From Gallaecimonas sp045291545 (GTDB taxonomy: Bacteria > Pseudomonadota > Gammaproteobacteria > Enterobacterales > Gallaecimonadaceae), in contig NZ_CP149514.1 in the NCBI RefSeq assembly GCF_045291545.1, forward strand, positions 1,736,001-1,800,000: a stretch of DNA of 64,000 nucleotides. The letters run 5' to 3'. The notes under the pieces are model-generated. The model ran no database searches. It saw only the letters and a list, made by a program, of their open reading frames with translations, and was not told the origin of the DNA. This document shows, piece by piece, positions 34,945 through 43,654 of this stretch; position 1 is the stretch's first letter; the number at the start of each line of letters is the position of its first letter. A program made the position numbers and the translations under genes.

Positions 34945-35171
34945 ATTATCTCCGACTTGGTTGCTGACGCAGGCAGCGTCACCAGATAAAGTTGGCCCTG
35001 GCGACAACACTGTGCCGATAGCCCCTGACGGCTCAGCCAGCGGCACAGATCACGGGCGCTGCTGGCCTCACTGAACTGTATCAATAACGGCCTTTGATCG
35101 TACTGGCGCAGCGCCAGCTTGGCTTGAACCAGCGCTTGCGGGCAACGATAGGCCGTCAAATCTATCCGCAC
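34941..35171 (-). CDS. TusA/SirA-like sulfurtransferase-related protein
   Basis: A 76-residue protein of the TusA/SirA/YedF fold, seen from its start (IDLTAYRCPQALVQAKLAL) and length. The active Cys9 or so is present but the usual CPxP motif reads CPQA, so the second proline is missing. The family carries sulfur as persulfide or plays regulatory roles. It overlaps perM by 4 bases and is translated first, suggesting the two act together; this pairing is seen in related genomes. Two additional cysteines (QCC) occur near residue 55. Confidence 0.75.
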   Translation of the reverse strand: MRIDLTAYRCPQALVQAKLALRQYDQRPLLIQFSEASSARDLCRWLSRQGLSAQCCRQGQLYLVTLPASATKSEIM

Positions 35172-35286
35172 GATCAGCTCCGGTTAGTGGTAGCGGCATA
35201 ATTATGGGTGAATCGGCCGGAAACAAACAGGACTTTTGGTTGTCCAGTTGTTATGTTGTTTAGGCCCGCCAATGCGAGTCAAGTGA

Positions 35287-36729
35287 ATGAAGCAAAAAGG
35301 AATCACCGCCGCACTGTTGTCTGCGGTACTGTTCGGTCAAAGCGCAGCTTATGCCTATGATGATCTGCCACAAATCGGTACCGCCGCGCTGTCAACGCTG
35401 AGCCTGCAAAAGGAAGAAACGCTTGGCAAGCTCTACACTTTTCAGCTTCGCTCACAGGCGCCGCTGCTGAATGATCCGCTGATCACCGAATACATTGAAT
35501 CTCTGGGCCACCGCCTGGTAGCCCATGCCCGGGGAGTAAATTACCCCTTTGATTTTATGGTGATCAAGTCTGATGAGCTGAACGCCTTCGCCTATTTTGG
35601 CGGCCATGTTGCCGTGTTTTCTGACATCATTTTAGAAGCGGATAATGAAGACGAGCTGGCCTCGGTGATGGCGCACGAAATTGCCCACGTCACGCAGCGC
35701 CACTTGGCTCGTAAGATGGAGCATCAACAGCAAAACCTGCCACTGACCATTGCCGGTATTGCCGCTTCTATTCTCATCGGCCTGGCCAACCCGGAAGCTG
35801 GCATGGCAGGCCTGCAGGCCTCGGTTGCCGCCAGTCAGCAGTTTTCCATCAACTATACCCGCCAGAACGAACAAGAAGCTGACCGGGTTGGTTTTCAAAC
35901 CCTTTACGCCGCCGGTTTCAGACCCATTGCCATGGCCAACTTCTTTGAAAAACTGGTGGAAAAATACCGTTTTGTCCGTAAGCCACCGGCCTTCTTGCTG
36001 GATCACCCCTTGTCAGAAAACCGCGTGGCAGAAGCACGTAACCGAGCTCTGCAATACCCCCAGGTACACCATCAGTCATCACTGGACTTTTATCTGACTC
36101 AGATGCTGATCCGGGCCCAGTATGGCGATAATCCGAAACGGGTACAGGAGCTGCTGGAACACCAGCAGCAAGAAGGTAAGGTTCACTCTGAGCAGGTACT
36201 TCAGTACGGATTAGGCCTGACCGCCTTGCAACTCAATAACAATCAAAAAGCGCTGGATATTGCTAACCAGCTGCTGAAAAAACATCCGCACAACCTGTAT
36301 TACCAGGTACTTAAATCTGATTCGCTGGTAGCACTCAATAAAGCAGCCGCAGCGGCTAAGTTTCTTCAGCCTTCAGCCGACATCATGCCTAACAGCCCTA
36401 TCGTCACTCTGAATCAGGCCCATGCCTGGATTGAGGCCAAGGAGGGGCAAAAAGCCATCGACCTGCTAGAACCCTATCTTTACGTGCACGCTGGTGACCC
36501 GCTGGCTATAGACCTGATGATCCAGGCCCAAAACCTGGTTAAAAATACCGCCGCCAGGGAGTACTGGCAGGCGGAGAAAATGGCCTACTACGGCGCTTTT
36601 GATCGCGCCATCAACCATTTCAATAAAGCCTACAGCCTCTATGGTAACAACAACCTGGAGCAGCGCCGTATTGAAGGCCGCATCGCCCAGCTGCAACAGC
36701 AAAAATCACGTTTTGAGGCGTTACGCTAA
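35287..36729 (+). CDS. bepA: Periplasmic M48 metalloprotease BepA (YfgC)
   Basis: A 480-residue periplasmic protein: signal peptide (cleavage near AAYA), M48 zinc protease domain with H130-E131-x-x-H134 (MAHEIAHVTQRH) and third ligand E197 (NEQEADRVGF), then a C-terminal TPR region. BepA helps LptD and other barrels assemble at the BAM complex and degrades stalled ones. It lies near arsC (yfgD) and perM as in E. coli. Length is close to the 487 of E. coli. With bamC it is the second BAM-related gene here. Confidence 0.94.
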   Translation: MKQKGITAALLSAVLFGQSAAYAYDDLPQIGTAALSTLSLQKEETLGKLYTFQLRSQAPLLNDPLITEYIESLGHRLVAHARGVNYPFDFMVIKSDELNAFAYFGGHVAVFSDIILEADNEDELASVMAHEIAHVTQRHLARKMEHQQQNLPLTIAGIAASILIGLANPEAGMAGLQASVAASQQFSINYTRQNEQEADRVGFQTLYAAGFRPIAMANFFEKLVEKYRFVRKPPAFLLDHPLSENRVAEARNRALQYPQVHHQSSLDFYLTQMLIRAQYGDNPKRVQELLEHQQQEGKVHSEQVLQYGLGLTALQLNNNQKALDIANQLLKKHPHNLYYQVLKSDSLVALNKAAAAAKFLQPSADIMPNSPIVTLNQAHAWIEAKEGQKAIDLLEPYLYVHAGDPLAIDLMIQAQNLVKNTAAREYWQAEKMAYYGAFDRAINHFNKAYSLYGNNNLEQRRIEGRIAQLQQQKSRFEALR

Positions 36730-36777
36730 TAGTGACTGACCGCTACAATGGCGGTTTCTCGTTGCCAAGGAGAATGC

Positions 36778-37119
36778 ATGCAAATCTATCATAATCCCCG
36801 TTGTTCCAAGTCACGCCAGACCCTGGCCCTATTGGAAGAAAAAGGCCTGCACCCGGAAGTTGTGCTGTATCTGGATACGCCACCGACAACCGACACCTTG
36901 CGTGTTCTGCTGGCGAAACTGGGTTTCACTTCCGCACGCCAATTAATGCGCACAAAAGAAGAGACCTACAAAGAACTGGGGCTGGCAGATGTCACCGACG
37001 AAGCAGCGCTACTGGAAGCCATGGCCAGTCACCCGAAACTGATTGAACGCCCTATCGTTATCAACGGTGATAAAGCTCGCCTCGGCCGTCCGCCGGAACA
37101 GGTGCTGGAAATCCTATGA
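36778..37119 (+). CDS. arsC: ArsC-family glutaredoxin-dependent reductase (YfgD type)
   Basis: A 113-residue ArsC-type protein with Cys in YHNPRCSKSRQTL and the arginine segments LMRTKE and ERPIVINGDKARLGRPP typical of arsenate reductases. Gene order after bepA matches E. coli yfgD, whose physiological role is not proven. Start at 36778 follows AAGGAG; an in-frame start ten codons earlier is unlikely. It overlaps the flavodoxin-like gene by 4 bases. Confidence 0.88.
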   Translation: MQIYHNPRCSKSRQTLALLEEKGLHPEVVLYLDTPPTTDTLRVLLAKLGFTSARQLMRTKEETYKELGLADVTDEAALLEAMASHPKLIERPIVINGDKARLGRPPEQVLEIL

Positions 37120-37661
37120 CGCCGGTGTTGGTGCTGTACTACAGCCAGCACGGCGCAACCCGGCAAATGGCCCGTATGATTGCCCGCGGCATTGAAGAAG
37201 CCGGCGGGGAAAGCTGGCTTCGCACCGTGCCGCAAGCCGAGCAACAGGCAGATCCGGTGGTCACCGAGCAGGAGTTAAGCCAGGCCAGCGCCCTGGCCCT
37301 GGGCAGCCCAACCCGTTTTGGCGGTATGGCTGCACCAATGAAAGCCTTCTGGGATAGCACCGCTCCGGCCTGGCTGGCTGGCGCCTTGGTCGATAAACCG
37401 GCCTGCGTCTTCACTTCTGCCAGTAGCCTGCACGGCGGTCATGAAAGTACGTTATTGGCCATGATGGTGCCGCTATTACACCACGGTATGGTTATTGCCG
37501 GCCTCCCCTATACCGAGCCGGCACTGCATCACACCCAAAGTGGCGGAACGCCTTATGGCCCCAGCCATTGGGCAGAGCATGTCAACCTGACCGCAGATGA
37601 AAAAACCCTGTGCCTGGCCATGGGTAAGCGCCTGGCTAAGCTGGCAGAGGCCTTGTCATGA
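37116..37661 (+). CDS. WrbA-like flavodoxin-fold NAD(P)H:quinone oxidoreductase
   Basis: A 181-residue flavodoxin-like protein with FMN-binding YYSQHGATRQMARMI and the WrbA-type segments GSPTRFGGMAAPMKAFWD and FTSASSLHGGHESTL. WrbA enzymes reduce quinones with two electrons and protect against oxidative stress. The gene is coupled (ATGA) to arsC before it and a DUF2069 gene after it. It is shorter than E. coli WrbA (198) and may be a distinct subgroup. Confidence 0.88.
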   Translation: MTPVLVLYYSQHGATRQMARMIARGIEEAGGESWLRTVPQAEQQADPVVTEQELSQASALALGSPTRFGGMAAPMKAFWDSTAPAWLAGALVDKPACVFTSASSLHGGHESTLLAMMVPLLHHGMVIAGLPYTEPALHHTQSGGTPYGPSHWAEHVNLTADEKTLCLAMGKRLAKLAEALS

Positions 37662-38056
37662 ATGTTCCACAACAACACCCCCTGACCCGACAGGCCCGAC
37701 ATCTAGCCCTGGCCGGTTACGTCGGCCTACTGCTCTGGGTGCCGGCCTGGCATCTGTGGTTGGCACCGCACCCGCATGTCAGCCCGTTGGTGGTTGGCCT
37801 GTTATGGTGGCTACCGCTGCTCTTGCCCATGAAAGGGTTGTTAATGGGCAAACCCTATACCTACGCCTGGGCCAACTTCCTGGTACTGCTGTATATGACC
37901 CACAGTCTCACCCTGCTGTGGACCAGCCCCGCAGAACGCTGGCTGGCAGCCGTGGAGTTGCTGCTAACGGTGATGATGTTCACAGGTGGCGTATTTTACG
38001 CCCGCTGGCGTGGCAAGGCGCTTGATCTGGGCCTCAAAAAACATCAATCTCGTTAA
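37658..38056 (+). CDS. DUF2069 membrane protein
   Basis: A 132-residue membrane protein with four hydrophobic segments and the DUF2069 pattern LLPMKGLLMGKPYTYAWANF. DUF2069 genes regularly follow wrbA-like genes in gammaproteobacteria, and here the two overlap by 4 bases. Its function is unknown. Membership in the arsC-wrbA unit suggests a redox or stress link, but that is only from context. Confidence 0.85.
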   Translation: MNVPQQHPLTRQARHLALAGYVGLLLWVPAWHLWLAPHPHVSPLVVGLLWWLPLLLPMKGLLMGKPYTYAWANFLVLLYMTHSLTLLWTSPAERWLAAVELLLTVMMFTGGVFYARWRGKALDLGLKKHQSR

Positions 38057-38084
38057 CGTTTATATAACGTAGCGGATTGATTTT

Positions 38085-40022
38085 ATGGCGGTAAAAAGAC
38101 TACAGGCCGGCCTGTTACTGGCCAGCGTGGCGCTGCTGAGTGCTTGTGGCGGCAGTGGTGGCAGCAGCACCAGTACGGCGCCCGTGAGCCCCAGTACTCC
38201 GGCAACAGAACTGACTCTGGTTGGCGACAGCAGCGCCGTTGTCAATCAGGCGGTAGGCATTGTCGCGCACCTGCCAGCGGGCACATACCGTCAGTTTCAG
38301 TGGCAGCAGACCGCCGGGCCGCAGGTCGCGCTGCTGGCAGATAAAACACCGGGTGTTGGCTTTGATGTCAGCCAGGCAGGCAGTTACGCTTTTACCTTTA
38401 CCGCCACTAAAACGGATGGTAGCACTCTCAGCAAGTCCTTTAACCTGAGTGTGACCGACAGTACCGCCCCCCAGGCGCAGGCTCGCCTTGACCGGGCCGT
38501 TAGTGAAGGTGCGGAGTTTTCCATTCGCCTCAACGCTACCGGCGTTAACAGCATTTCCAACTGGCAGTTTCGCCAAACCGGCGGCCCCACTGCCAAAATT
38601 GATACCTCATCCAGTGCACCGCTGGCTTTTATTACCGCTCCGATGGTCGACAGCTCCGATGTCATGACCTTTGAAGGCACCCTGACCACCGACGCCGGCA
38701 CACTTACCGATACGTTTTATGTCGCGGTATTGGACCGCCCCAATGTAACCAGCCCCTACTTCTGTAATGGCACCGGGCAAAGCTGCGCCACCAGTAAGCC
38801 TCTAACCCTGGTGCACCCTTATAAAGCCAGTAGCCCTTATGCCAGCATCCTCAGCAGTTGCGTTTATTCCAACCAGCTGACCGACAGTAACTTGTGTACG
38901 ATCAACACGCTACCGCCCATTGGCCGTAACAACAGCAACCCGACAGTCGCCGACATCATGAACCGGGTAGTGGTATCCCATGACTGGATGGGACAACGCT
39001 TCGAGGAATTTCTGACCAACCTCGACGGCCATGACGACTTCAAGCACATGCTGCGAGCCACAACTGCCATTGTGATTTCTTCGGATGTACGGCCATCGTT
39101 CTACTGGCAGCTGACCGGGGCCATCTACCTTGATGGCGACAGCCTGTGGCTGACCCCCAACGAGCGTGATGTGATTAACGAGCAGCCGGATTATCGCTCC
39201 AGCTTTGGCAGCACTTTGCAATTCATCATGCCCTGGCGTTATGTGCAAAATGACAATTATGCCTTCCGTAACATCGACCCTTCACTGCGTCAGACCCGCC
39301 CCTTTTCGGAGCTGGAAGCCGATCTGGGTTCCCTGCTCTACCATGAGCTGACCCATGCCAACGACTTTATGTCGCAGGCCAAGCTCCAGGCGGGTATTGA
39401 TGGCAACGACATTTTTTACAATCAGGCAGTCAAAGCCCCGATCATTTCTGATCAGTTGCACAGCGGCTATCCCCTGTCTTCGCAGCAAATGCACGATCTG
39501 TCGCAGGTCAGTTTTCAGGGAGCTACCGCTACGGCCACTCAAGAAGGCTACACCCCGGATGATGTGGCCGGTTTCTTCTTCGCCGACAATGCCAATGACT
39601 ATTACAACTACTCAACCATCCGTGAGGATCTGGCGATGTTGTTTGAAGAAACCATGATGAAGCTGCGCTACGGCATTGACCGTGACGTGGCCGTGACCAA
39701 TAAACCGGACAATCCAACCTCCGGTAACGACTACATCGTCAGCCGTGGCCAGCGTAACCGGGTCGGTGAAGTGGCTATCCGCCCACGCGCCGAGTTTGAC
39801 GTCCAGGCCATTTTGCCGGAAGCCGCCAGTGCCGCGACTTCCATGCTTAATACGCTGACACCCACGGAGCTGTGTGCCGGTGATGGCTGGACAGACAACC
39901 TGACCCCGGCCTGTGGCCCCAACCCCAGCCAGCGTATGGGCAGCCTGGTGCTCAGCCAGGGCCTGTTGCCCCAGTGGCAGCCACGCACCCGGCTGGCTCC
40001 AGCAGTGAAACCTCAGCGCTAA
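38085..40022 (+). CDS. Lipoprotein with HExxH motif, putative zinc metalloprotease
   Basis: A 645-residue lipoprotein (lipobox LLSAC, Cys21, followed by GGSGGSS). The first 230 residues contain two beta-sandwich-like repeats, each with a Q-x-T-x-GP signature (WQQTAGP near 70, RQTGGP near 160), resembling PKD/Ig-type domains. The rest holds H420-E421-L-T-H424 (LLYHELTHANDF), the zinc-binding HExxH motif of metalloproteases, and a conserved-looking acidic helix IREDLAMLFEETMM about 90 residues later that could supply the third ligand (E514 or E521/E522). Cysteine pairs suggest disulfides outside the cytoplasm. No family name was recognised. It stands alone between DUF2069 and a terminator shared with hda. 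Confidence 0.8.
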   Translation: MAVKRLQAGLLLASVALLSACGGSGGSSTSTAPVSPSTPATELTLVGDSSAVVNQAVGIVAHLPAGTYRQFQWQQTAGPQVALLADKTPGVGFDVSQAGSYAFTFTATKTDGSTLSKSFNLSVTDSTAPQAQARLDRAVSEGAEFSIRLNATGVNSISNWQFRQTGGPTAKIDTSSSAPLAFITAPMVDSSDVMTFEGTLTTDAGTLTDTFYVAVLDRPNVTSPYFCNGTGQSCATSKPLTLVHPYKASSPYASILSSCVYSNQLTDSNLCTINTLPPIGRNNSNPTVADIMNRVVVSHDWMGQRFEEFLTNLDGHDDFKHMLRATTAIVISSDVRPSFYWQLTGAIYLDGDSLWLTPNERDVINEQPDYRSSFGSTLQFIMPWRYVQNDNYAFRNIDPSLRQTRPFSELEADLGSLLYHELTHANDFMSQAKLQAGIDGNDIFYNQAVKAPIISDQLHSGYPLSSQQMHDLSQVSFQGATATATQEGYTPDDVAGFFFADNANDYYNYSTIREDLAMLFEETMMKLRYGIDRDVAVTNKPDNPTSGNDYIVSRGQRNRVGEVAIRPRAEFDVQAILPEAASAATSMLNTLTPTELCAGDGWTDNLTPACGPNPSQRMGSLVLSQGLLPQWQPRTRLAPAVKPQR

Positions 40023-40024
40023 CA

Positions 40025-40052
40025 AAAAACCCCCGCATTGCGGGGTTTTTTT
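40025..40052. terminator. Bidirectional terminator between lipoprotein gene and hda
   Basis: CCCCGC pairs with GCGGGG with A's to the left and T's to the right. It serves the plus-strand lipoprotein gene and the minus-strand hda. Confidence 0.9.
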
Positions 40053-40743
40053 ACAGGGCCAGAACCTGCTTTACAAAAGGAATAGTCAGTTTTCGCTGGG
40101 CGGCAATGGAAGCCGCATCTAGTTTGTCCAGCGCCTCGAACAACTCGCGCATGCCCCGCGACAATCGGTTGAGGATAAAACGCCCAACGTCGTCTGGTAG
40201 CGTGAACCCCCTGAGCCCGGCCCGTAACTGCAGTGCCGCCAGCTTGCCTTCGTCATCCAGCGGCTGGAGCTGATAAGTTACTCCCCAGTCCAGCCGTGAC
40301 GCCAGATCCGGCAACTGCAGGCCCAGTTGTTGCGGCGGCGCTTTGGCGGTGATCACCAGGTGCGCACCTTGGCGGGTTTCCAGCACCCGATTGTAGAGAT
40401 CAAAGATCTGTCGCTCCCAGTCGCTATCGCCGGCAATGGCATCGACATCATCAATACAGACCAGGGCCAGCTTCTCCATGCCTTCGAGCATGGCTGGGGT
40501 CATGACATCACGGTTTTTCAGCGGCAAATAAGCCGCCGGCGCTCCGCGCTCGGTAGCCAGCGCACAGGCCGCGTGCAATAGGTGACTACGGCCACTCATA
40601 CCCCGCCCCCACAGATAGAGGACCCGCTTGCCTTCAGCACGGGCGGCAAATTTCAGGGCCGCTACAACCTGAGCGTTATCGCCCGGGTAATAACTGACAA
40701 AAGTTTCATCGTCCGGTAACTGGACCGCCAGAGGTAATTGCAT
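40051..40743 (-). CDS. hda: DnaA regulatory inactivator Hda
   Basis: A 230-residue DnaA-like AAA+ protein that, bound to the beta clamp, stimulates ATP hydrolysis by DnaA and limits re-initiation. The start MQLPLAVQLPDDETF contains the clamp-binding QL-x-LP-like motif at the N-terminus. AAA+ features include LWGRGMSGRSHLLHA (a diverged Walker A) and VCIDDVDAI (Walker B). The ATG at 40743 gives the expected N-terminus; an upstream in-frame start would overlap the preceding gene. It follows the DUF2066 gene by 4 bases, probably co-transcribed. Confidence 0.92.
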   Translation of the reverse strand: MQLPLAVQLPDDETFVSYYPGDNAQVVAALKFAARAEGKRVLYLWGRGMSGRSHLLHAACALATERGAPAAYLPLKNRDVMTPAMLEGMEKLALVCIDDVDAIAGDSDWERQIFDLYNRVLETRQGAHLVITAKAPPQQLGLQLPDLASRLDWGVTYQLQPLDDEGKLAALQLRAGLRGFTLPDDVGRFILNRLSRGMRELFEALDKLDAASIAAQRKLTIPFVKQVLAL

Positions 40744-40747
40744 ATGT

Positions 40748-41749
40748 TCAGGGCTGGTACTGCAGTTCACCTTGCGGATCACTGGAAAAATGCTGGCTCA
40801 GTGACAGCGCTTTCGTCAGCTGCGCCGGTGAGCCCCGGAGTTTGAGTGAAAATGTCACGCTCTGCTCGGCCACCGCAGTGACCTGGGCGTCAGCCACCAC
40901 TGGCAGGCTTTTTAGCTCATCCAGCGCCCGCAGATAGTCATCAGCACGGGCAACACGATGCAAGGTCAGTAAGGTGCGCTGTTCGGCAACCTGCCCTTTG
41001 ACTGCCAGTTGTTCCGCCAATGCATCAGTCACGTCATCCACCATGGCGGTCAGTGCCGTTGCAGCCGAGTCACCCGTACTGCTGCCCGATTGGTTCAGGC
41101 CACCATCAAGCTGCCAGTCCACCTGAAATTGGCCATTATCAGCTGCGCTCAAGCGGGCGGTAACGATCTGCTCAGCCTGATAGCGAGCTGACGCGTTATC
41201 TACCGGTTCACTGAAATGCCCCCAGACATCAAGCACATCCAGCTTGACCTTGTCATCCAGATCCCACAGCGGCAAGAGCAATGGCAAAGCCCGGCGCTTT
41301 CCTTCATCGGTGACCGCTTTGGCCAGTGTCGGCATGGAAGCATCACTGATAATGTCGCGATGGCCATTATCGTCACTGGCAATCCAGAACAAGGTGGTCG
41401 GCCGGTCTTCACCCCAGACCGGCATACCCTGTTGCCAGATGGCGTTCTTCAGCGGCTTACTGTCAAAAAGGGCATACAGCTGCAGGCCATCGGCCGCCTG
41501 TTCATAACGGTATGACAGCAAAAAGGGCTCCGGATCAGCCATGATGTCGGCCAGCGCCTGACTTTGCGGGGCCTTTTCCATACCGGTGACTTTGATCAGG
41601 GTTTGCGCCATCGCGGTTTTGATTGCGGCCAGACGATCACTGCTGTTTTGACTGGATACCGCGACCTGGGCCCGGTACAGACCGGTTACTTGCTGCGCTG
41701 ACAGCACCCCGCTGACAGACAGTAAACAAAAGAAAAGGATGGCTTTCAT
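40748..41749 (-). CDS. DUF2066 exported protein
   Basis: A 333-residue protein with a signal peptide (LFFCLLSVSGVLSA) and the DUF2066 opening TGLYRAQVAVSSQNSSDR. This family sits directly upstream of hda in many marine gammaproteobacteria, as here with a 4-base gap. Function is unknown; a periplasmic location is predicted. No catalytic motif is visible. Confidence 0.85.
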   Translation of the reverse strand: MKAILFFCLLSVSGVLSAQQVTGLYRAQVAVSSQNSSDRLAAIKTAMAQTLIKVTGMEKAPQSQALADIMADPEPFLLSYRYEQAADGLQLYALFDSKPLKNAIWQQGMPVWGEDRPTTLFWIASDDNGHRDIISDASMPTLAKAVTDEGKRRALPLLLPLWDLDDKVKLDVLDVWGHFSEPVDNASARYQAEQIVTARLSAADNGQFQVDWQLDGGLNQSGSSTGDSAATALTAMVDDVTDALAEQLAVKGQVAEQRTLLTLHRVARADDYLRALDELKSLPVVADAQVTAVAEQSVTFSLKLRGSPAQLTKALSLSQHFSSDPQGELQYQP

Positions 41750-41834
41750 GGCATTCCCCTGGCCAGTGTCGGGCGATCATAGGCGCTGCTGGCAAGCAGC
41801 TCAAGCGAGCCCCGCGGCGTATTCAGCATCGGTG

Positions 41835-42461
41835 TTACTTGGTTCCGAAAATTTTGTCTCCGGCATCACCCAGGCCCGGTAGAATATAGCCGTGCTCGTT
41901 GAGGCGCTGGTCAACCGCAGCAGTGTAAAGCTCCACATCCGGATGCGCCGCCTCCAGTGCCGCCAGCCCCTCTGGCGCAGCCACCAGCACCAACACTTTA
42001 ATGTGCTGACAGCCCCGTTTTTTCAGCAGGTCAATGGTCGCAATCATCGAGCCGCCGGTAGCCAGCATCGGGTCAACCACCAGCGCCACACGCTCGTCCA
42101 AATCGCCACAGAGCTTTTCAAAGTACGGCACCGGCTGCAGTGTCTGTTCATCCCGGTAGATCCCCACCACCGACACTCGCGCCGAAGGCATATGCTCCAG
42201 CACGCCGTCCATCATACCCAGGCCCGCGCGCAGTATTGGCACTACCGTCACTTTCTTGCCTTTCAACTGTTCAACCGTTACCGGGCCATTCCAGCCATCA
42301 ATGGTGACGGTTTCGAGCTCAAAGTCTTTGGTGGCTTCATAGGTCAACAGGCTGCCCACTTCGGCGGCCAATTCGCGAAACCGCTTGGTGCTGATATCCG
42401 CTTCACGCATCAGACCAATTTTATGCTTCACCAGAGGATGTTTGACTTCGCAGATTTTCAT
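41835..42461 (-). CDS. upp: Uracil phosphoribosyltransferase Upp
   Basis: A 208-residue enzyme, exactly the length of E. coli Upp, that makes UMP from uracil and PRPP. Features: start MKICEVKHPLVKHKIGLMR, VPILRAGLGMMDG, the PRPP-binding VVDPMLATGGSM and the uracil-binding YILPGLGDAGDKIFGT. The ATG at 42461 gives the standard N-terminus; an in-frame start at 42497 is unlikely. It is divergent from purM across 152 bases containing a PurR-like box. Confidence 0.96.
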   Translation of the reverse strand: MKICEVKHPLVKHKIGLMREADISTKRFRELAAEVGSLLTYEATKDFELETVTIDGWNGPVTVEQLKGKKVTVVPILRAGLGMMDGVLEHMPSARVSVVGIYRDEQTLQPVPYFEKLCGDLDERVALVVDPMLATGGSMIATIDLLKKRGCQHIKVLVLVAAPEGLAALEAAHPDVELYTAAVDQRLNEHGYILPGLGDAGDKIFGTK

Positions 42462-42535
42462 GTCCGTTTCAGCTCGTTGCGACAAATCTGCACTCATTCT
42501 ACCCAGCCCCCAGGCAGGGGCAAAGGAAAAGCCGG

Positions 42536-42551
42536 ACGAAAACGTTTCCTC
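42536..42551 (+). promoter_or_regulatory. PurR-like operator between upp and purM
   Basis: ACGAAAACGTTTCCTC matches 12 of 16 positions of the PurR consensus, with the central AAACGTTT intact. It lies 63-78 bases before the purM start, as in E. coli purMN. Confidence 0.6.
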
Positions 42552-42613
42552 TGGCGGCGCGGGCCGCTACAATACGCCCGCCCGAATTCCCGATAACGCC
42601 ATAGAGGAAGCCC

Positions 42614-43654
42614 ATGAGCGAACAACGCAGGTCCCTGTCCTATAAAGACGCCGGTGTAGATATTGATGCTGGCAATGCCCTGGTTGAACGTATCAAAGGC
42701 GTCGCCCGCCGTACCAGCCGCCCGGAAGTGATGGGTGGTCTGGGTGGTTTCGGGGCCTTATGCCAGTTGCCCAGTGGCTACCATGAGCCGGTACTGGTGG
42801 CCGGCACCGATGGCGTCGGCACCAAGCTGCGCCTGGCACTGGACTGGCAGCGCCACGACGGCGTCGGTATTGACCTGGTGGCGATGTGCGTGAACGACCT
42901 GCTGGTGCAAGGTGCCGAGCCGTTGTTTTTCCTGGATTACTACGCCACCGGCAAGCTGGACGTTGATGTCGCGGCTCAGGTTGTCAGCGGCATCGGCCAC
43001 GGCTGTGAACTGGCCGGCTGTGCGCTTATCGGTGGGGAAACGGCCGAAATGCCCGGTATGTATGAAGGTGCAGACTACGATCTGGCCGGTTTTTGTGTCG
43101 GCGTGGTCGAAAAAGCCAAAATTATTGACGGTAGCGGCGTCAGCGCCGGTGACGCCATCATTGGCCTGCCCGCTTCCGGCCCCCATTCCAACGGCTATTC
43201 ACTGATCCGCAAAATTATCGAAGTCAGCGGTGCTGATGCTAATACCGAGCTGGACGGCCAGCCACTGGTTGAGCACCTGCTGGCCCCCACCCGTATTTAT
43301 GTCAAGCCGGTACTGGAACTGCTGCGTAAAGTGCGCGTGAAGGCACTCTCTCACATTACTGGCGGCGGCTTCTGGGAAAATATTCCGCGGGTTCTGCCCA
43401 GCGCAGTTAAAGCCCAGATCAACCAACAGGCCTGGCAATGGCCCGCCATTTTCAGCTGGCTGCAAGAACAGGGTAATGTGACCCAGGAAGAAATGTACCG
43501 CACCTTTAACTGCGGTATCGGCATGATCCTGGTGGTGCCTTCGTCACAACTGGATGAAGCCCTGAATGTGTTACAAGAGCAAGGGGAACAGCCACTGCAT
43601 ATCGGCAATATTGCTGAGCGCAGCGGTAGCGATGGGGCTGTCGAGATCCGCTGA
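42614..43654 (+). CDS. purM: Phosphoribosylformylglycinamidine cyclo-ligase PurM
   Basis: A 346-residue AIR synthetase (E. coli 345). It closes the imidazole ring using ATP. Signature segments are SYKDAGVDIDAGNALVERIK, GTDGVGTKLRLAL, ALIGGETAEMPGMY and ITGGGFWENIPRVLP. It is coupled to purN by an ATGA overlap. A PurR-like site upstream suggests purine repression. Confidence 0.96.
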   Translation: MSEQRRSLSYKDAGVDIDAGNALVERIKGVARRTSRPEVMGGLGGFGALCQLPSGYHEPVLVAGTDGVGTKLRLALDWQRHDGVGIDLVAMCVNDLLVQGAEPLFFLDYYATGKLDVDVAAQVVSGIGHGCELAGCALIGGETAEMPGMYEGADYDLAGFCVGVVEKAKIIDGSGVSAGDAIIGLPASGPHSNGYSLIRKIIEVSGADANTELDGQPLVEHLLAPTRIYVKPVLELLRKVRVKALSHITGGGFWENIPRVLPSAVKAQINQQAWQWPAIFSWLQEQGNVTQEEMYRTFNCGIGMILVVPSSQLDEALNVLQEQGEQPLHIGNIAERSGSDGAVEIR

